A DNA stretch of 64,000 nucleotides from Priapulus caudatus (GCF_000485595.1 NW_014577061.1:531801-595800), one strand, 5' to 3'; shown: positions 33,556-55,400, counted from the first letter of the stretch. Numbers and translations: made by a program. The notes: a model not told the origin generated them from the sequence alone.

Positions 33556-33838
33556 ACCATCTGTTCATTTGGTAGATGAATGGGCATTTTGTGCACCGAG
33601 GGATACTTGTGGCTTAGATTAAAACCATCGAGTCTCCAAGCAGCTTCTGATGCTGATATGTATCTTGCATCAACAAACCTCTGTATTTCATCATATGCCA
33701 TTTGACCACTGCACTTGTTTCAACCATAACACGGTCAGCACCTTTGTTAATGTACTTATACAAGTACTTGACACCACCAACAGAAGCAACAATTTCGACA
33801 TTAATATGTGCTTGGTATTTCAGTAGTAGTACTGGGTT

Positions 33839-35344
33839 GTAGGAGACATGAGCAAGCTAGGTTACGTGACAGACTACTGTATCCCTTAGCCGGTGGTTGC
33901 GTGTTTGTAAGCCTACACCCAATGCACCTAGCGGAAATGAACTGAATCGTGCATGTTTTCCAGGGAGATTTTCCATTCGATTTTCTAAATATGTTTTTTT
34001 AAACATTTAACCCAATAAATAACAAAAAGGAAAGTGTTAGAATCGAACCTGATGCGTAGGAATGAAGCACGAAAAATTTAGCCGGATTCGTGCACGCGCC
34101 TAGAAGTTATGCAGAAACAAACAGAACAACACTACTCAAATTATTATATTATAGATACTTTCTTTACATGCAAAGTCAACAAACATTCACCGTTTACTCT
34201 GTCTACTATTTTATTATCTCAATATACAATGTTATAGGTAAAATACCATTATTTACAGATCGGTGCAAATGTGAAAACGCTGCAAACCGGTATTTATTCA
34301 GATGCACGCACTTACTTGCCTTAGCCAACCATAAAACAACTGATGCACTTTGGAAGGCATACCAAATAAGAAGTGCACTCACTGAATAACAAAACAATTT
34401 ATTTTTTCTGTGACTTTATAGACATGATTCACCGTTTCTTAATGCAAGAATTCCATTATCTGAACGGGCTGCATTATATCCATGAAATGGTGCACACGGT
34501 ATGTACACGCAGTAGGGTCCCCATGAAACATCAATGGAATACAGCAACAAAAAACTCCTGTGTTGACATACTGGCCAGCCGACTCTCAAGGTAATGTGAA
34601 CTTTCAATGACCAATCATAGCTCAAACAACAAAATGACATAAGATATATATGTATATATATTTATTTAGATAACATGTTCAGCGGATATATTAACATGAT
34701 TAAAAATACTTCCTGACGCCGCTGTTTCATTAACTATGACGCCATGTCTAACAGAAACCATGGTTTACTAATAAAGGTTCCTCGCTGCAGCACCAATACT
34801 GATGGATCTCACGTCCAGCATCTATATACACACACCCGTCATAAATCTCACTGTGACACCACACGTGTGACCCTCGTGCCATAATTCTGCGAGGAAAGCA
34901 CACGAGTAATAATGCTCTCACAGTCTCGCAATGGCACCATGCGTAACAATGTCATGATATGTCCCGGCCACGAGTTGTAACGTTGGTATCATGAGCTTGC
35001 CATGATAAATATCCCACAAATCTCTGATAACACTCTTGCCTTCTTGTAGTAACAATGCCGTAGTCCGATTTGTATACATAGCATGTTTAGCTGTGACATC
35101 ACAGCTGTATGCCAGCATGGCATCGTTTAGCACTAACATTCATACTTACACCATTTGGCTGTCACTTTAGGAGGAAAGCTGTTGTGCAGCAGCTATCACA
35201 GTGACTTGAAATGTCTTGAAACTCTCTACACTGCACAAAGCATTCCCGTCTCTCTACACTGTACAGAGCTTTGCGATATCACTGATGGCTACTGCTGACG
35301 ACGGGCAGTGTTGAGTCCCTCTCTACACTGTACAGGGCTTGATA
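33839..35344. other. Intergenic and probable 3'UTR of the ZAD zinc-finger gene
   Basis: No coding signal. A minus-strand AATAAA (TTTATT at 34661-34666) could end the transcript, giving a 3'UTR of about 700 bases. Left of that I see nothing specific. Three similar copies of CTCTCTACACTG(C/T)ACA lie at about 35222-35340. Confidence 0.4.
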
Positions 35345-44277
<8,933 letters not shown>

Positions 44278-44308
44278 TTTGTGGCAGTCGATCACATACG
44301 ATCTGCGT

Positions 44309-45870
44309 CTGTACAGAAGAGGTGTATGGGATTAGCCGCAGAGTAATTGTTTCTAACACTGTGCTGCAGTTCAAAGGACTATCTAAGCTTTTTATATGTG
44401 TTGTATATGTTCATTTGGAAACAAAACAATTGATTAGAACATAGAACAAAATCTTAACCACAGACACTCAACTGTGTAGGTGCAAGGGTGATAGTGTGTT
44501 GAATGATATCATGAAGAGATGACATTAATGATTAATGGCATTCTCATATATACAAAATTGTCATAAATGTTTGTATGCACACTACAATTTCCTGATTTCC
44601 ACATAAAAAAAATGTCGCAAAAGTTCCACGTTTAGCACAAACAAGCTTTGGGAACTGATGAATATAGTTGGCAAAATGTAAATAAACTGCCACGTACGTC
44701 TTATCTGTTCAAACAAAATTCAAGTAATGACTATAATGGTAAAAAATGTTTAATGAGAAAGTTGGAAACGTTGGAAGCGGAGGAGTTCGAATTTTACTAG
44801 TGGCTCAAATTGTAAATATAATCAAATGTATAAATTATGTAAAAAATTATTTACACTTTTAAAAATTGCAAACTTGTTTATTTTGAATGTTCAAAGTGCT
44901 GCTGTTAGTGTTGTGATAGCTGAGTTGTGGAGTGAAGGGCTATAGTTCTAGAGCTAGTGTTGCGATTTTAAGAGTGATGTACGTAAGCTGTAAGCTTGTA
45001 ACTGCTAATAGTAATAAGCGTATACCGCATTTGTACCGCGCTAATAAGCGTGCTTGCAATACATTTTGTAAATATATCCTTGGTAGTTCTTTAAATTAAT
45101 TCTTGTATATTGTAAATAATTGTAACAGTATGTATGGGTGAGAGGGTCTATGTCCCCCAGGGTACTGCCGGAACGTACCCTGGGTACGGTCCGGTATACC
45201 GGAACGTGCCCTGGTACTATCTAATATGCCGGACCGTACCTCGCCTACTCCACTAACGAGTCTAGGGAGTCGCCTACGCCTACTCCCTAACCCTAACCCT
45301 AACCATATCAGATAGTTACCAGGGTACGTTCCGGTATACCTGACCGTACCCAGGGTACGTTCCGGCAGTACCCTGGGGGACATAGACCCTATGAGTATGA
45401 GCGGTAATAACCTAAAGAAATAAACACAAATAAAATAAATATAAATACACTTATCCAGCAATTGTCAATTCCTTGGTTCAAGCAGTTTTGTTTAGTAGCT
45501 GTATTATTAATTTCTACAGACGACTGACATTTCTAGATGAACTAGTGCTATAAATGTATTGGAACGCTCTTGTAACTGTAAGCTACAACTAGGGCCTACA
45601 TGTCGTAACTATAATTATGGTCAAGCAATTATTTATCGCATCTGGTTTCTACCTAGGGCGGCGAGCTTCGGGTGGGGCAAAAGCTGTTAGCGAGCATTTG
45701 TTCGGCAATAAATGCAGGCTACAGCACAATATCAGCACAACACGGTTGTGATATAAATACGCTGAACATAATAAATATTATCTTTAAGTTAGTCATCGAA
45801 CATGTAACTTACCTAAAAGGGCATACTTTGATCAGTATCTTCACATGAAATATACAAGCGCTTTCTTGTA
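44309..45870 (-). other. Probable 5' intron of the ZAD gene
   Basis: AT-rich DNA between the acceptor at 44309 and a promoter-like stretch near 45.9 kb. Contains the telomere-like foldback. No coding signal. Confidence 0.35.
45144..45390. repeat. Foldback with CCCTAA telomere-like core
   Basis: GGGTCTATGTCCCCCAGGGT, then ACTGCCGGAACGTACCCTGG returns inverted at the right end (TACCCTGGGGGACATAGACC). Internal CCGGTATACCGGA and GTACCCTGG units repeat. Near the centre is CCCTAACCCTAACCCTAACC at about 45285-45304. Confidence 0.92.
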
Positions 45871-45879
45871 ACCTCCATT

Positions 45880-45960
45880 TTCATTGGAATGGCTGCTCAC
45901 TTGCTTTTGCGCCGAGATTCGCTACGGTGGGCGATTATCCAATGGCAAAGGAGCGTGTAG
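45880..45960 (-). promoter_or_regulatory. Candidate promoter of the ZAD gene
   Basis: Two CCAAT boxes in a GC-richer island (CATTGG near 45890 and CCAATGG near 45940) with GGCGCAAAAGC between them, 1.6 kb upstream of the coding start. No TATA. Inference only. Confidence 0.3.
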
Positions 45961-46173
45961 TGCATGCACAGTAGAGCACCGTATCTATGGAGCACCTACG
46001 TGCTCTGCGTACAGTTTGGTTTGGTGCTCCTATATATATAGTATAAGCTATATATAAAATTCAGGACAAATTAAATTATAATATACAGGACAAATCAGGA
46101 ACATATTAAATATAATGACAAATTAATATACAAATTTGTTATTATTAACCCCTGATATACAGGACCGTAGCCT

Positions 46174-46507
46174 CAGAGGCGTATCTAGGAAAAACAGCGC
46201 AAGGGGCAAGTGCTAAAATTGCGCCCCTTCCAACTTCTGACGCCAATGAAAAAAATTAAGAAAAAAATGCAATGTTGAGTTATTGGTTGTTCCTCCGATT
46301 AGGATGCCAATTCTTCTAAACTACAGCTACTATCCCAGGTCCAGGTACAGGGCGTGTACAGGATTTGTACCAGAGGAGGTCTAACCGTAACCAAAGTTGT
46401 GACCGCGAAGGGGGTCTGAACATTTTTGAAATTAGACCCTTTAGATGTTTTCTGCGCGAGCAGGGGGGGGGGGGTCCGGCCCCTGGACACCCCTGTACAC
46501 GCCCCTG
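46174..46507. mobile_element. Degenerate hAT-like element
   Basis: Left CAGAGGCGTATCTAGG and right CCTGTACACGCCCCTG are imperfect inverted ends of the same type as at 36676 and 23448. A G run and CCGGCCCCTGGACACCCCTG lie near the right end. No target duplication visible. Confidence 0.5.
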
Positions 46508-46644
46508 GGTAATCAACTTGTCAAATAAAGGATTGAATTATTTCAGATATCATTTTAGTAGGCAGATTGTTTTTTTCTTCTTTGCCTTTTTGGCCGCCCC
46601 TGAACATGGCGCCCGGGCACGTGCCCCTTTACCCATAACAATTA

Positions 46645-47085
46645 TTCTGTTTCTTATTTTTTTTTTTTAATTTTTTTTTTTTTTTAAATAATTTTTTTTT
46701 TTTATTTTTATTTTATTTTTTATTTTTTTTTATTTTCTTCTTTAATTTCATTTTTTTATATTTTTTTTCATTTTTTTTTTAATACTTCTTTTGTCATTCT
46801 TTTTTCTTGTTGATGCATTTTTTTTGTTCTTTTGTATTTTTAATTTTTCTTTGTTATTTTTTTTTGTTTTTTTTATTTTTTTTTTTCTTTTTTTTTTATT
46901 TTTTATTATTATTTATTGTTTTTTTTTATAATTTTCTTTTTAGCCTCTTCGTTTCCTTGTCTTTTCGTTTTTATCTTTAGTATTTTCTTTTATCTTTTTT
47001 TTCCTCATTCTTTTACTTTATTGGCTTTATTTTATTATTATTGACTTTTTTTATTTTATTTATGTTTATCATTTTTTTTACCCCC
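46645..47085. repeat. T-rich tract
   Basis: About 440 bases of T runs broken by A, C or G, directly left of the G-rich foldback. Confidence 0.95.
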
Positions 47086-48645
47086 CGGACATTTTACCCC
47101 CAGACAATTACCCCCCCGCCGACATTTACCCCCCCCCGACAATTTTAACCCCGGACATTTACCCCCCCCCCCAGACAATTACCACGGACATTTAACCCCC
47201 ACAGACAATTACCCCGGGACAATTACTCACTGATGTTTTATTATTTCATTGGTTGAGAACAGTGTAAAAGGGAGGACGGTCGAGGAGAGCGGAAGACGGT
47301 TGGTGGAGGAGGAGGGAGGAGGAGAAGGTGGAGGAGGAGGAGGAGAGGAGGTTGGAGCGAGGAGAAGAGGAGAGGGAAGTGATGAGGGGAGGGAGGCGTG
47401 GGAAAAGTGGTGGGGAAGAGGAGGAGCGAGGAGGTGGAGAGAGGGGTGAGAAGGTTGGAGGAGGAAGAGGAGATTGGGTGGAGGAGGAAGGCGAAAGGAG
47501 GGGGAGGGGAGGAGGAGGGAGGTGAGGGAGGCGAGGTAGGAGGAGAGGAGAGGTGGTGGAGCGGGAGGGAGAACGTGGGGCGTAGAAGGGGATGGAGAGG
47601 GAGGGGAAGAGGAGAAGGTGCAGAGGAGAGAGGAGGAGGTAGAGAAGGGAGGATGGTAGGGGTAGGGCCAGGTGGTGGAGCGAGGAGGGGTGAGAAAGTG
47701 GTGGAGGAGAGGAGGTGCGAAGGAGGAGGAGGAGAGGAGGTAGAGGAGGAGGAGGAGAGGAGTAGGGGAGGAAGGAGGAGGAGGAGGGGCGAGCGTGGGG
47801 AGAATGGTGAGTGGGGAGGAGGAGGGGGGAGGTAGAGAGGGGGGGAGGGGGAGAGGTGCGAGGAGGAGGCAGGACGAGGAGGTGGATTGAGGAGGAGCGA
47901 GAGGAGCCAGGAAGAGGATAAGGAAGGTGGAAGGAGGAGGCGGAAGGAGGGGAGGAGGGGGGAGGAGGAGAAGGAGGTGGAGGAGGAGGGGACGTGGGTT
48001 TAGAGGTTGTGGAGAAGGAGGGGTGAGAGTGGAGATAGGTAAGGGAGAGGCAGGAGGTAGAGAAGGGAGGAGGTAGCGGAGGGCCATGGTGGTGGGGAGG
48101 AGGGCGAGAAGGTGGTGGAGGAGGAGGAGGGGAGAGAGGAGGTGGAGGAGGAAGAGAGAGGAGGTGGATGAGGAGGAGGGGAGAAGTTAGGACGAAGGTG
48201 GTGGAAGGGACGGGAAGGGAGAAGGGGGAGAGAGGAGGAGGAGAAGAGGTGTGAGGGAGGCGAGGCAGGTGAGTCGAGGACGCTTACTTCCTCCTCCTCA
48301 CCAAATTCTCCACTCCTCTCTTCCTCCTCCCTCAACGACACCTCACCTCAGATACTCTCCTCTTCCCCTTCCTATTCCTCCCTCATCCAACTTACCTTCT
48401 CCGTCGTCCTCATAACTCCTCCTCTAAATGTCGGGGTTAAATGTCCGGGGGTGGGGGTAATTGTCCGGGAAGGGGGAGCGATTGTCGGGGTGGGTAAATT
48501 GTCCGGCGGGTAAATGTCCCGTGGATGATTGTCCGGGCGGCGGTAAATGTCGGGGGGGTAATTGTCCGGGGGGTGTTGTCAGCGGCGTAATTGTCCAGGG
48601 GGTGTAAATCGGCATGGGGGGATAAATGTCGGGGAGTATTTTTTA
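47086..48645. mobile_element. Foldback-like element: inverted G-rich minisatellites around a purine-only core
   Basis: The left array (about 47086-47225) is made of ACCCCCCGGACA(A)TT(T)A-type units; the right array (about 48424-48645) is made of the inverted units GTAATTGTCCGGGG and GTAAATGTCCGGGG. Between them about 1.1 kb (47270-48280) is almost entirely G and A on the plus strand, then switches to C/T around 48285-48420. No gene is credible inside. Arrays of inverted subterminal repeats are typical of foldback transposons, but I know no named match. Confidence 0.75.
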
Positions 48646-48728
48646 TGCAACTCCGATTTTTATGGCACGGCCGAAGCTAGCAGGGGCAACGGCGGAGGGG
48701 GGTTGCCCATATGGGGGGGGGGGCACAA

Positions 48729-48754
48729 ACTAACGGATACGTGTATCCGTTAGT
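48729..48754. other. 12-bp-arm palindrome between G runs
   Basis: ACTAACGGATAC, spacer GT, GTATCCGTTAGT. G runs of 9 or more bases stand on both sides. Confidence 0.9.
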
Positions 48755-49139
48755 CTGGGGGGGGGGGTGCTTCTTATAGAGATGGAGAGCCTATATATAA
48801 CTATTGTTAATCATTTTTTATAGTCCTCCAAGATAAATTTAGATACTATGTTATATTGTCAATTAGCAATGGAGAACTGCCCAAACGCCCAGAACACAAT
48901 TAAACCTGTGATTAAACCGTGCATGCATGGGTTTGCCTCCCCCCACCCCCACCCGGGCAAAATCACTATAGCTATATATATATGCGCCTCTGACATGAAC
49001 ACCGATACCTATCCAGATATAGGCCTACACACGTGCGTGCAATAGGACAGACGCATATATAGTTTCCACATCTATGATGCTCCGTACTGTAAACGTACGG
49101 CGTGTTCAGACTATAGTCACCTATATATATAACGTCGAG

Positions 49140-49425
49140 CATGACGTCGCATATTTGTGTTCCATAACTGCCGTCGCGTTGCGCGTTTTAAATCCTTTCT
49201 CAACCACGACGTCCTTCTGTTTTAATTATGATATCACACGTTTTCAACCGCGATGTCGCGCATGTTCACCCACGACGTGACGTCGTCCTTTTCATTCATG
49301 ACGTTTTTAACCGCGATGTCGCGCATTTTCAACTACGACGTCAAACTTGTTCAACCACGATGCGGTGCACCTTTTTTAAACACGCTCTTTTTAACCACAA
49401 CGTCGCGCGTTTTCGATAGCCACAG
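49140..49425. repeat. Degenerate 22-bp-type satellite with GACGTC
   Basis: Repeating pattern TTTTCAACC(A/G)CGA(C/T)GTCGCGC. About ten diverged units; GACGTC or TGACGT occurs several times (for example CACGACGTGACGTCG at about 49271-49285). Confidence 0.75.
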
Positions 49426-49689
49426 ATCTATCAAGAACATAGATCCACAAAGATCAACACAAACATGGACACAGAAATTAACCTATTCAAACACACATAG
49501 ACACACTTCCATTGCTTCCATTTTCATGCATATTTTCTGAATGCAGAACTAAATAGAAATTTGAAGTAAACTTAACACTGTAGTACCTACAGGCAGTATT
49601 TAAATATTTAAATTGTAAACCAAAATATTCGCGTTCATACCGAAATTATATTTTCAGTTGCCATCTCACAGCAACCATAAAGAGACACC

Positions 49690-49850
49690 GCATGCAAAAA
49701 TAGACACACCGGCAGCTATACACGTACGCGTACGCACTCACGCGCAAACGCGCGCACGCTCGCAGTCGGACGGTTAGCGCACGGACACCCACTTACACGT
49801 ACGCACGCAGGCACGCATGAACGAACACGTTCGGTTACATATCCTATAAC
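49690..49850. repeat. ACGC/ACAC low-complexity stretch
   Basis: Alternating purine-pyrimidine CACG/GCGC/ACGT runs (CACGTACGCGTACGCAC), a potential Z-DNA former. Confidence 0.7.
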
Positions 49851-49859
49851 ATATACATG

Positions 49860-52448
49860 AGGTAATGGGATTTAATTTTCTTGTCAAGCCATGGCAACGA
49901 ATATTTTGCACTTATTTCAACATAATGATAGGTCATGCGCGAACATCACAATCATGATCTCCCGCGATTTTATGCCCTACTCATGCAGCTCCTCATCGTT
50001 ATTAAAGCGATTGGTAGGTATTGGTTGGTATAATAATATATTGTATATTACATTAGTGGACAAAAACCCCTTTCAATTATTAATAAAGAGTGTAGAGGCC
50101 CACAACTGCATATTTCGTGTGTGGCCGCATATCAACTCCTAATGGCAGATTTAAATTATGTTAGTGTTAACTCCGTCATGCAGCTAGGACACCCTATAAT
50201 TATTAAAGAGAGACATTCAAAATAATTTCGTATGCGTAGTGACTGCGAGGAGCAGACTTATAACATGAAATCAGGAACTGATTCAGAAGGACCTTTTTTG
50301 TCTTCGTTAGTAACCCAAAGACTTGGGGGAGATAGAGTAGGTTGATTATAATTAGTTTCAGTTGTCTAATCATCCGTCATTTTTATGTTTCAGTTGTCAG
50401 CATTGTCCCACGTCCAATGCCTAGAATAAAGGTGGCGTCAGAGACAAATGGTTGTTCTTATCTACTTCAACCTAAAATCCCTTGTTTTTGATTACAATCT
50501 TTTGTTTTTGATCCTACTTACAAGGCATATACTTATATCAACATAACAATCAACATCAATTTGAGAATGCTTTATTCAAATCCTCACAGTCATGCAATGC
50601 AATCAGGTATAATGTCAAGTATTACAGTAATAATTCATGTTTGAACACTGTTAATATGAAAACAATGTCACTAACAAAATAATATTTTCCAATGAATTAT
50701 ATTGATGTAAAAGTTACTATATTCTCCATGAATAACATGCAAGAGTATTTACATTCCATGAAACATATTGAAAAATGAAATGACAAAAGGCATGCAATCG
50801 ACCCTCTACCATTCCACAATCATCACTATATGGCATGTTGTGTTATCAAAAAACATTTATAATTATTATAGCCATATTATGCTTTAGCTGAGTTGCTGTA
50901 CTATCAAATAATATAAAATAACCTAAATTTTTCAAGCATTTTGAATCAATTTTACCCATGACCTTATTAATCATATAAACTTATTCTTTCCTACAGAAGT
51001 AGTAAACCAATAAAATATACTAGTGTTCATCTTAATGATGAATTTCTGGATCAGTTCTAATATACCATGCTAGTACATGTAATACTGATTATAAAATAAC
51101 ACAGTGTCATATCTTCTATAAGTTATGTTCAGTACTAATTGTGTATCATGATCTTGTACATTCACAATACATTCTTAAGTGAAAAATGAAACTCTCAAAG
51201 TCAGAAACTGATACAAATTATGTACATTAATGACAGTAGTGGAGTTATGTCATACTCACCAACCATCGCACCACTGTTTTTACCGAAAAGATGGATGCTG
51301 TAATTATATCTCTTTCTTAGTATGTTTTTGGTACCAGGTTGCAGACAGCATGCGGAAATTGCTGTATGCCTTTAAAATGACGACTTCATATAGTATTAAA
51401 CCCGCACATAAATGTCAATAATAATGAGATGTTCTAGTGTAGAATAATATTAGGAGAACATATATTATAGATCAAACAACAATAGAAATTAAAAACCTCT
51501 TATTTTAAGTCTAATTACGTAACAACATGCACTTAGTTTGAACAACGTGTTACTTGCTTGCTATCGGCTGTGCTTGTTCGTCTCAGTAAGACTAACAGCT
51601 TCTCCCAGCCACGTTTCTGCGCCGAGCTACAAGTGTTAAGATGCACCAACCTCTGATTATTTATCTGTGGCAGTACGCAGCCCAAAGCACCATGTCTATA
51701 TCTAGAATATCTAAGCATTACTAGCTAGCAAAGAAAGCGGCTTATGATAAGTTCTGTGTATATGCTAATTATGTTCTATATAAAGATAGATACTGATAAT
51801 CAACTGATACCAATTCCAAACAGCGTGAATTTAATACTCAATTAAAGTGTGAAAATGTCACCGAGTATCAGATTGTTGCTTCTTTATGCACTTCTAGCTA
51901 GGCTGCGGAATGTTGCACGAACAGTCGGGTGGGTCTTATTGAAACGAGCAAGCATAGCCGATCATTTGTAAAATACTAGATTATTCAAACTACGTTCATA
52001 TCGTGATACTTAGTGCGATTGAAACTTAGACTTCATTTCTAGTCTTTATCTTTGTTTGCTCTATAGATTATGCACCCTTGACAACGTTATGTAGTGCACT
52101 TTCCATTTGTGCATTATATTAGTTTCTGGTCATGAATTGGGGGAAAATTTCCCACAATATTTTATAATAGTGAAAATTGAATATAAAAAGGCTAAAAATG
52201 GATTGAAACAAATTTGCTTCGAAAACCGCCTTTGAAGATATTAACATGAAATTGAAATTTAACTCACTCTTCTACTTCCAAACTCACACTACATTTCTCC
52301 AGATGTCAACCTGACAACGTTTGCACTACAAGTTGCACGAACCACTTCGCTAGGTTCCACTTCAAAAATATAATTCTTTCATTTTCCTCCACACACACGT
52401 TACCTGTAAGCTCGACTACACACTGCAATCGTGCGTCCCCCGCCACCA
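49860..52448 (-). other. Gene-free; right part probably 3'UTR of the second zinc-finger gene
   Basis: No coding signal. A minus-strand AATAAA (TTTATT at 50571-50576) would give a 3'UTR of about 1.9 kb. Uniformly AT-rich with few repeats. Left of 50.5 kb nothing is recognised. Confidence 0.35.
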
Positions 52449-55400
52449 CTACTGCTGGATGAAATACACGAGGCGGTGAGAGCCGTCCGGTTCGCTTGGT
52501 ATCATCGCCGCGACCGCGACCGAGTCGCCGCCCTGCGGGTCGGGCGGCATCAGCTCGGTCATCGTGATGTGCTGCTCCTGGTGGTGGTACGGCGTCGTCG
52601 TGTGCGTCATCTGCGCCGCCGCCGCCGGCGCGCCGTTGCCGTGGTGCTGCGCACTGTAGACCATGTTCTGCGGACTCGACGTGTGCATGACGGACACGGC
52701 CGGCAGCTGCACCATCGTCGGCACATGCTGCGTGACGACGTTCTGTCCCGCGGCGGCCGCGGCTGCGGCGCCGATCAGCACGTTCGCGCTCACCTGAGAT
52801 GTGTCTCCCGCGGCGAGACTCGCCAACGTCTCGGCCGTCTCCTGAGCGCTGCCGGCGAGGTGCACGCCGCCGCCGCCCAGGTGTGTCATGACGGCGACGT
52901 TGCCCTGCTGTGCCAGCTGGTCCATCTCCACCATCGCTTCGACGTCAGCGAGGGTCGGCTTCTGCGTCAGCGGGTGGCTCTTGCCCATGTGCTCGTGCAG
53001 CTTGCCCATGGTGATGCAGCGAAACGCGCACTGCGGGCAGTAGAACTCCAGCGGCTTGCCTGAAGAGCAGACAGTTCGATTCGAATTACGTCATTTACAC
53101 ATGTGAATTACATTGTGGAGATAACGTATCAGTTAAACAAGTTAATACTGATAAAATTACAACAAATGAAACTACATGACAATTCAGACTTTCAGTATAA
53201 CATGTGAAACCTGAGTAGTAAACTTTTTGTTGGTTTACTAGATACTGTATACTAAATATATTATCACTGGCAAATAAGATATAAATGTGATATTTTAATT
53301 CATTACCAATTGCCGTGACAGGGAACTCCTTATGAGGGAAAATTTTAAAAACAGCGCATTGATAATTAATTCCTAATTAATTTGCCCCAAGTTCCCATTT
53401 TCAAAAGTTAGCTGCAATGATATGATATGTAACTGACAAAGCTATTTTCCTATAGTACATTAAGGGTCAACTTAAGGGTCATCATTCTCAGACTATTCTC
53501 AGCAGGGTGCAGAAAAACATGGGAGCGTGCATTTAAAGCTAAAACATAATAATTAAATCCCCCTTCTCTGATTGTGCTCACCTGGATGTTTACTTTTCAT
53601 ATGCGCCTTGAAGGCAGTGGACTGGATGCAGGCGTAGGTGCAATAAGGACAAGCGTAGGGTTTCTCCCCAGTATGTCGCTTCTCATGACGTAGCAGATTG
53701 CGGTGCTCGTACGTAGCAAATGTACAGTGGTGACACTGGTAAGGCTTGTCCCCTGCACACAAGTAATACAATGATGTACCGTACCACTTAATAATATGAA
53801 CTCACTAGTTTTGTGATATATCTAAGTATGTATCCATACATGCTTACCATCCAACAAAACAACATGCTTATGCCATAAATTCATCTAATGCCGAGTGCTC
53901 AAGAAATGTAATGTAAAGAAATGCTGCACAAATGTAACCACAATCTCTCTTGAATACAGGGACGTGTGCACGAGCAATATATAAATACCTGTATGAGTTC
54001 TTGTGTGCGCTATGACACGAGACTGCCGGCAGCTGACATAGTCACAATATTGGCATTTGAATGGCCGCAGCTTTAAGTGCATGTAACTGTAAAGAAGGGA
54101 ATACAGAGCTATCATGCATGACAAAGCAAAAGATGAGTTATCAAAAACAAACTAAACTCGACCAAACGATACGGACGAAGCAAACACGGTGAACAGGTTC
54201 ATCTATTATTGAAATTACACAAACTTTTTGGCAATGTAGAAAAGCCATTTTTTTAGTTTTTTAGTCAAATTTTTATAGGCTATCTAGGATAGAAGCATTT
54301 CACTTACCGATGATGCTTCTTGAGGCTGTTTTTATCTGCGAATGTCTTTTGACATAGTCCACACATGACTGGCTCACGTTTGGGTTGCTTGCGCTTCCCA
54401 TTGCCATGAACATTAACCTGCCAACCAAATCCCAGAAATAGAACACTACAGACACTATTTTAAAAACACCACAAAATGGATTATACTATCCTTTATATGG
54501 CCAATAATTACCACCAATTTAAATATATAATTATCGTCAGCAACATCAGAAATAACGCTGCTAAAAACATTTCAAGTGACGTCATTTCTAACACTATCAT
54601 TGATAACGTTAACCGTAATGCTGCTGAATTAATACCGTAATTAATTATTAATTATTACCACAATTAATTCTGTAATGCTGCATTACGCGACCGAACATAC
54701 CTGATGCTGCTGGAACAGATGACGGTTCTTGAAGGCCCGCCCGCATTCCTCGCACGCGAACGGGCGGTCACAGTTGTGCGAGGGCTGATGGACAAGCATG
54801 AAGTAGGACAGACTCTCCGTCTTGTAACCACACTGCTGGCAGTGGTACAGACCAGAGTCCTTCTTGTGCTTCATCCACAAGTGATTCTGGAAGATCTTCC
54901 AGCGCGTGTTCGAGTAGTTATTGCACTCGGGACAGTAATACGTGATCTCGTTTTTGCGGTGGCACTTCTTGTGGTACTTTTGCTGCTCCAGACTGCGAAA
55001 GACTCCCTTGCAGTGCTCGCGTGGGCAGTGGTACTCCCACGACTTGCTCGGGTCGTCGTACACACGCCGCTTCCATCTACGGTCCTTTATTGGCTTCCCG
55101 TTCTTCCCGATCTTCTTCTTCTTCAGCTTCTTTTTGGTGACCTTTGGTACAGGCATCTTAGCCAGCTCCGACTCGTCGGTAATGATGATGTTGTGCTCCT
55201 TCTCCTGCATTAATAAACCAATAGATTCATTGTAATGTATAACTAGTTTATCGACTAATAAATTAATCTATAATATTGAACATATATATTTTGTTGGCAT
55301 ACTAGATGCCATATAGTTAATAAAGTTCATATATCTATTTAAACAAGCAACCCACTAATTCATCAAGAAATCTGCAATGTTTGTTTAGTGTCATACTTAA

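Larger units (their letters stand above)
31555..33838 (-). pseudogene. Broken Helitron-type Rep/helicase gene
   Basis: Rolling-circle transposon protein fragment, read on the minus strand. Upstream piece (33838-33560): INVEIVASVGGVKYLYKYIN then a frame change, then YDEIQRFVDARYISASEAAW. After a 0.9 kb insertion it resumes (about 32655) with LTEFFTLN, RQYLYTDILRHYMWD, LLYHVKGPTSFEDLRTVNEE and LGLFEDD. A frameshift near 32110 leads into the helicase part with Walker A DAPGGTGKTFLL at about 31796-31831. A stop codon separates this from Walker B (SLIIIDEVTMG, about 31560-31600). At least two frameshifts, one stop and one insertion show it is dead. The Rep nuclease motif HUH was not found. Confidence 0.88.

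Noticed and set aside
47227-48087. 286-codon minus-strand frame rich in Pro, Leu and Ser
   Set aside because: It is only the translation of the purine/pyrimidine-biased core between inverted minisatellites; no domain, splice context or codon pattern.
52431-53063. 210-codon plus-strand Arg/Val-rich frame
   Set aside because: Antisense shadow of the last exon of the second zinc-finger gene.
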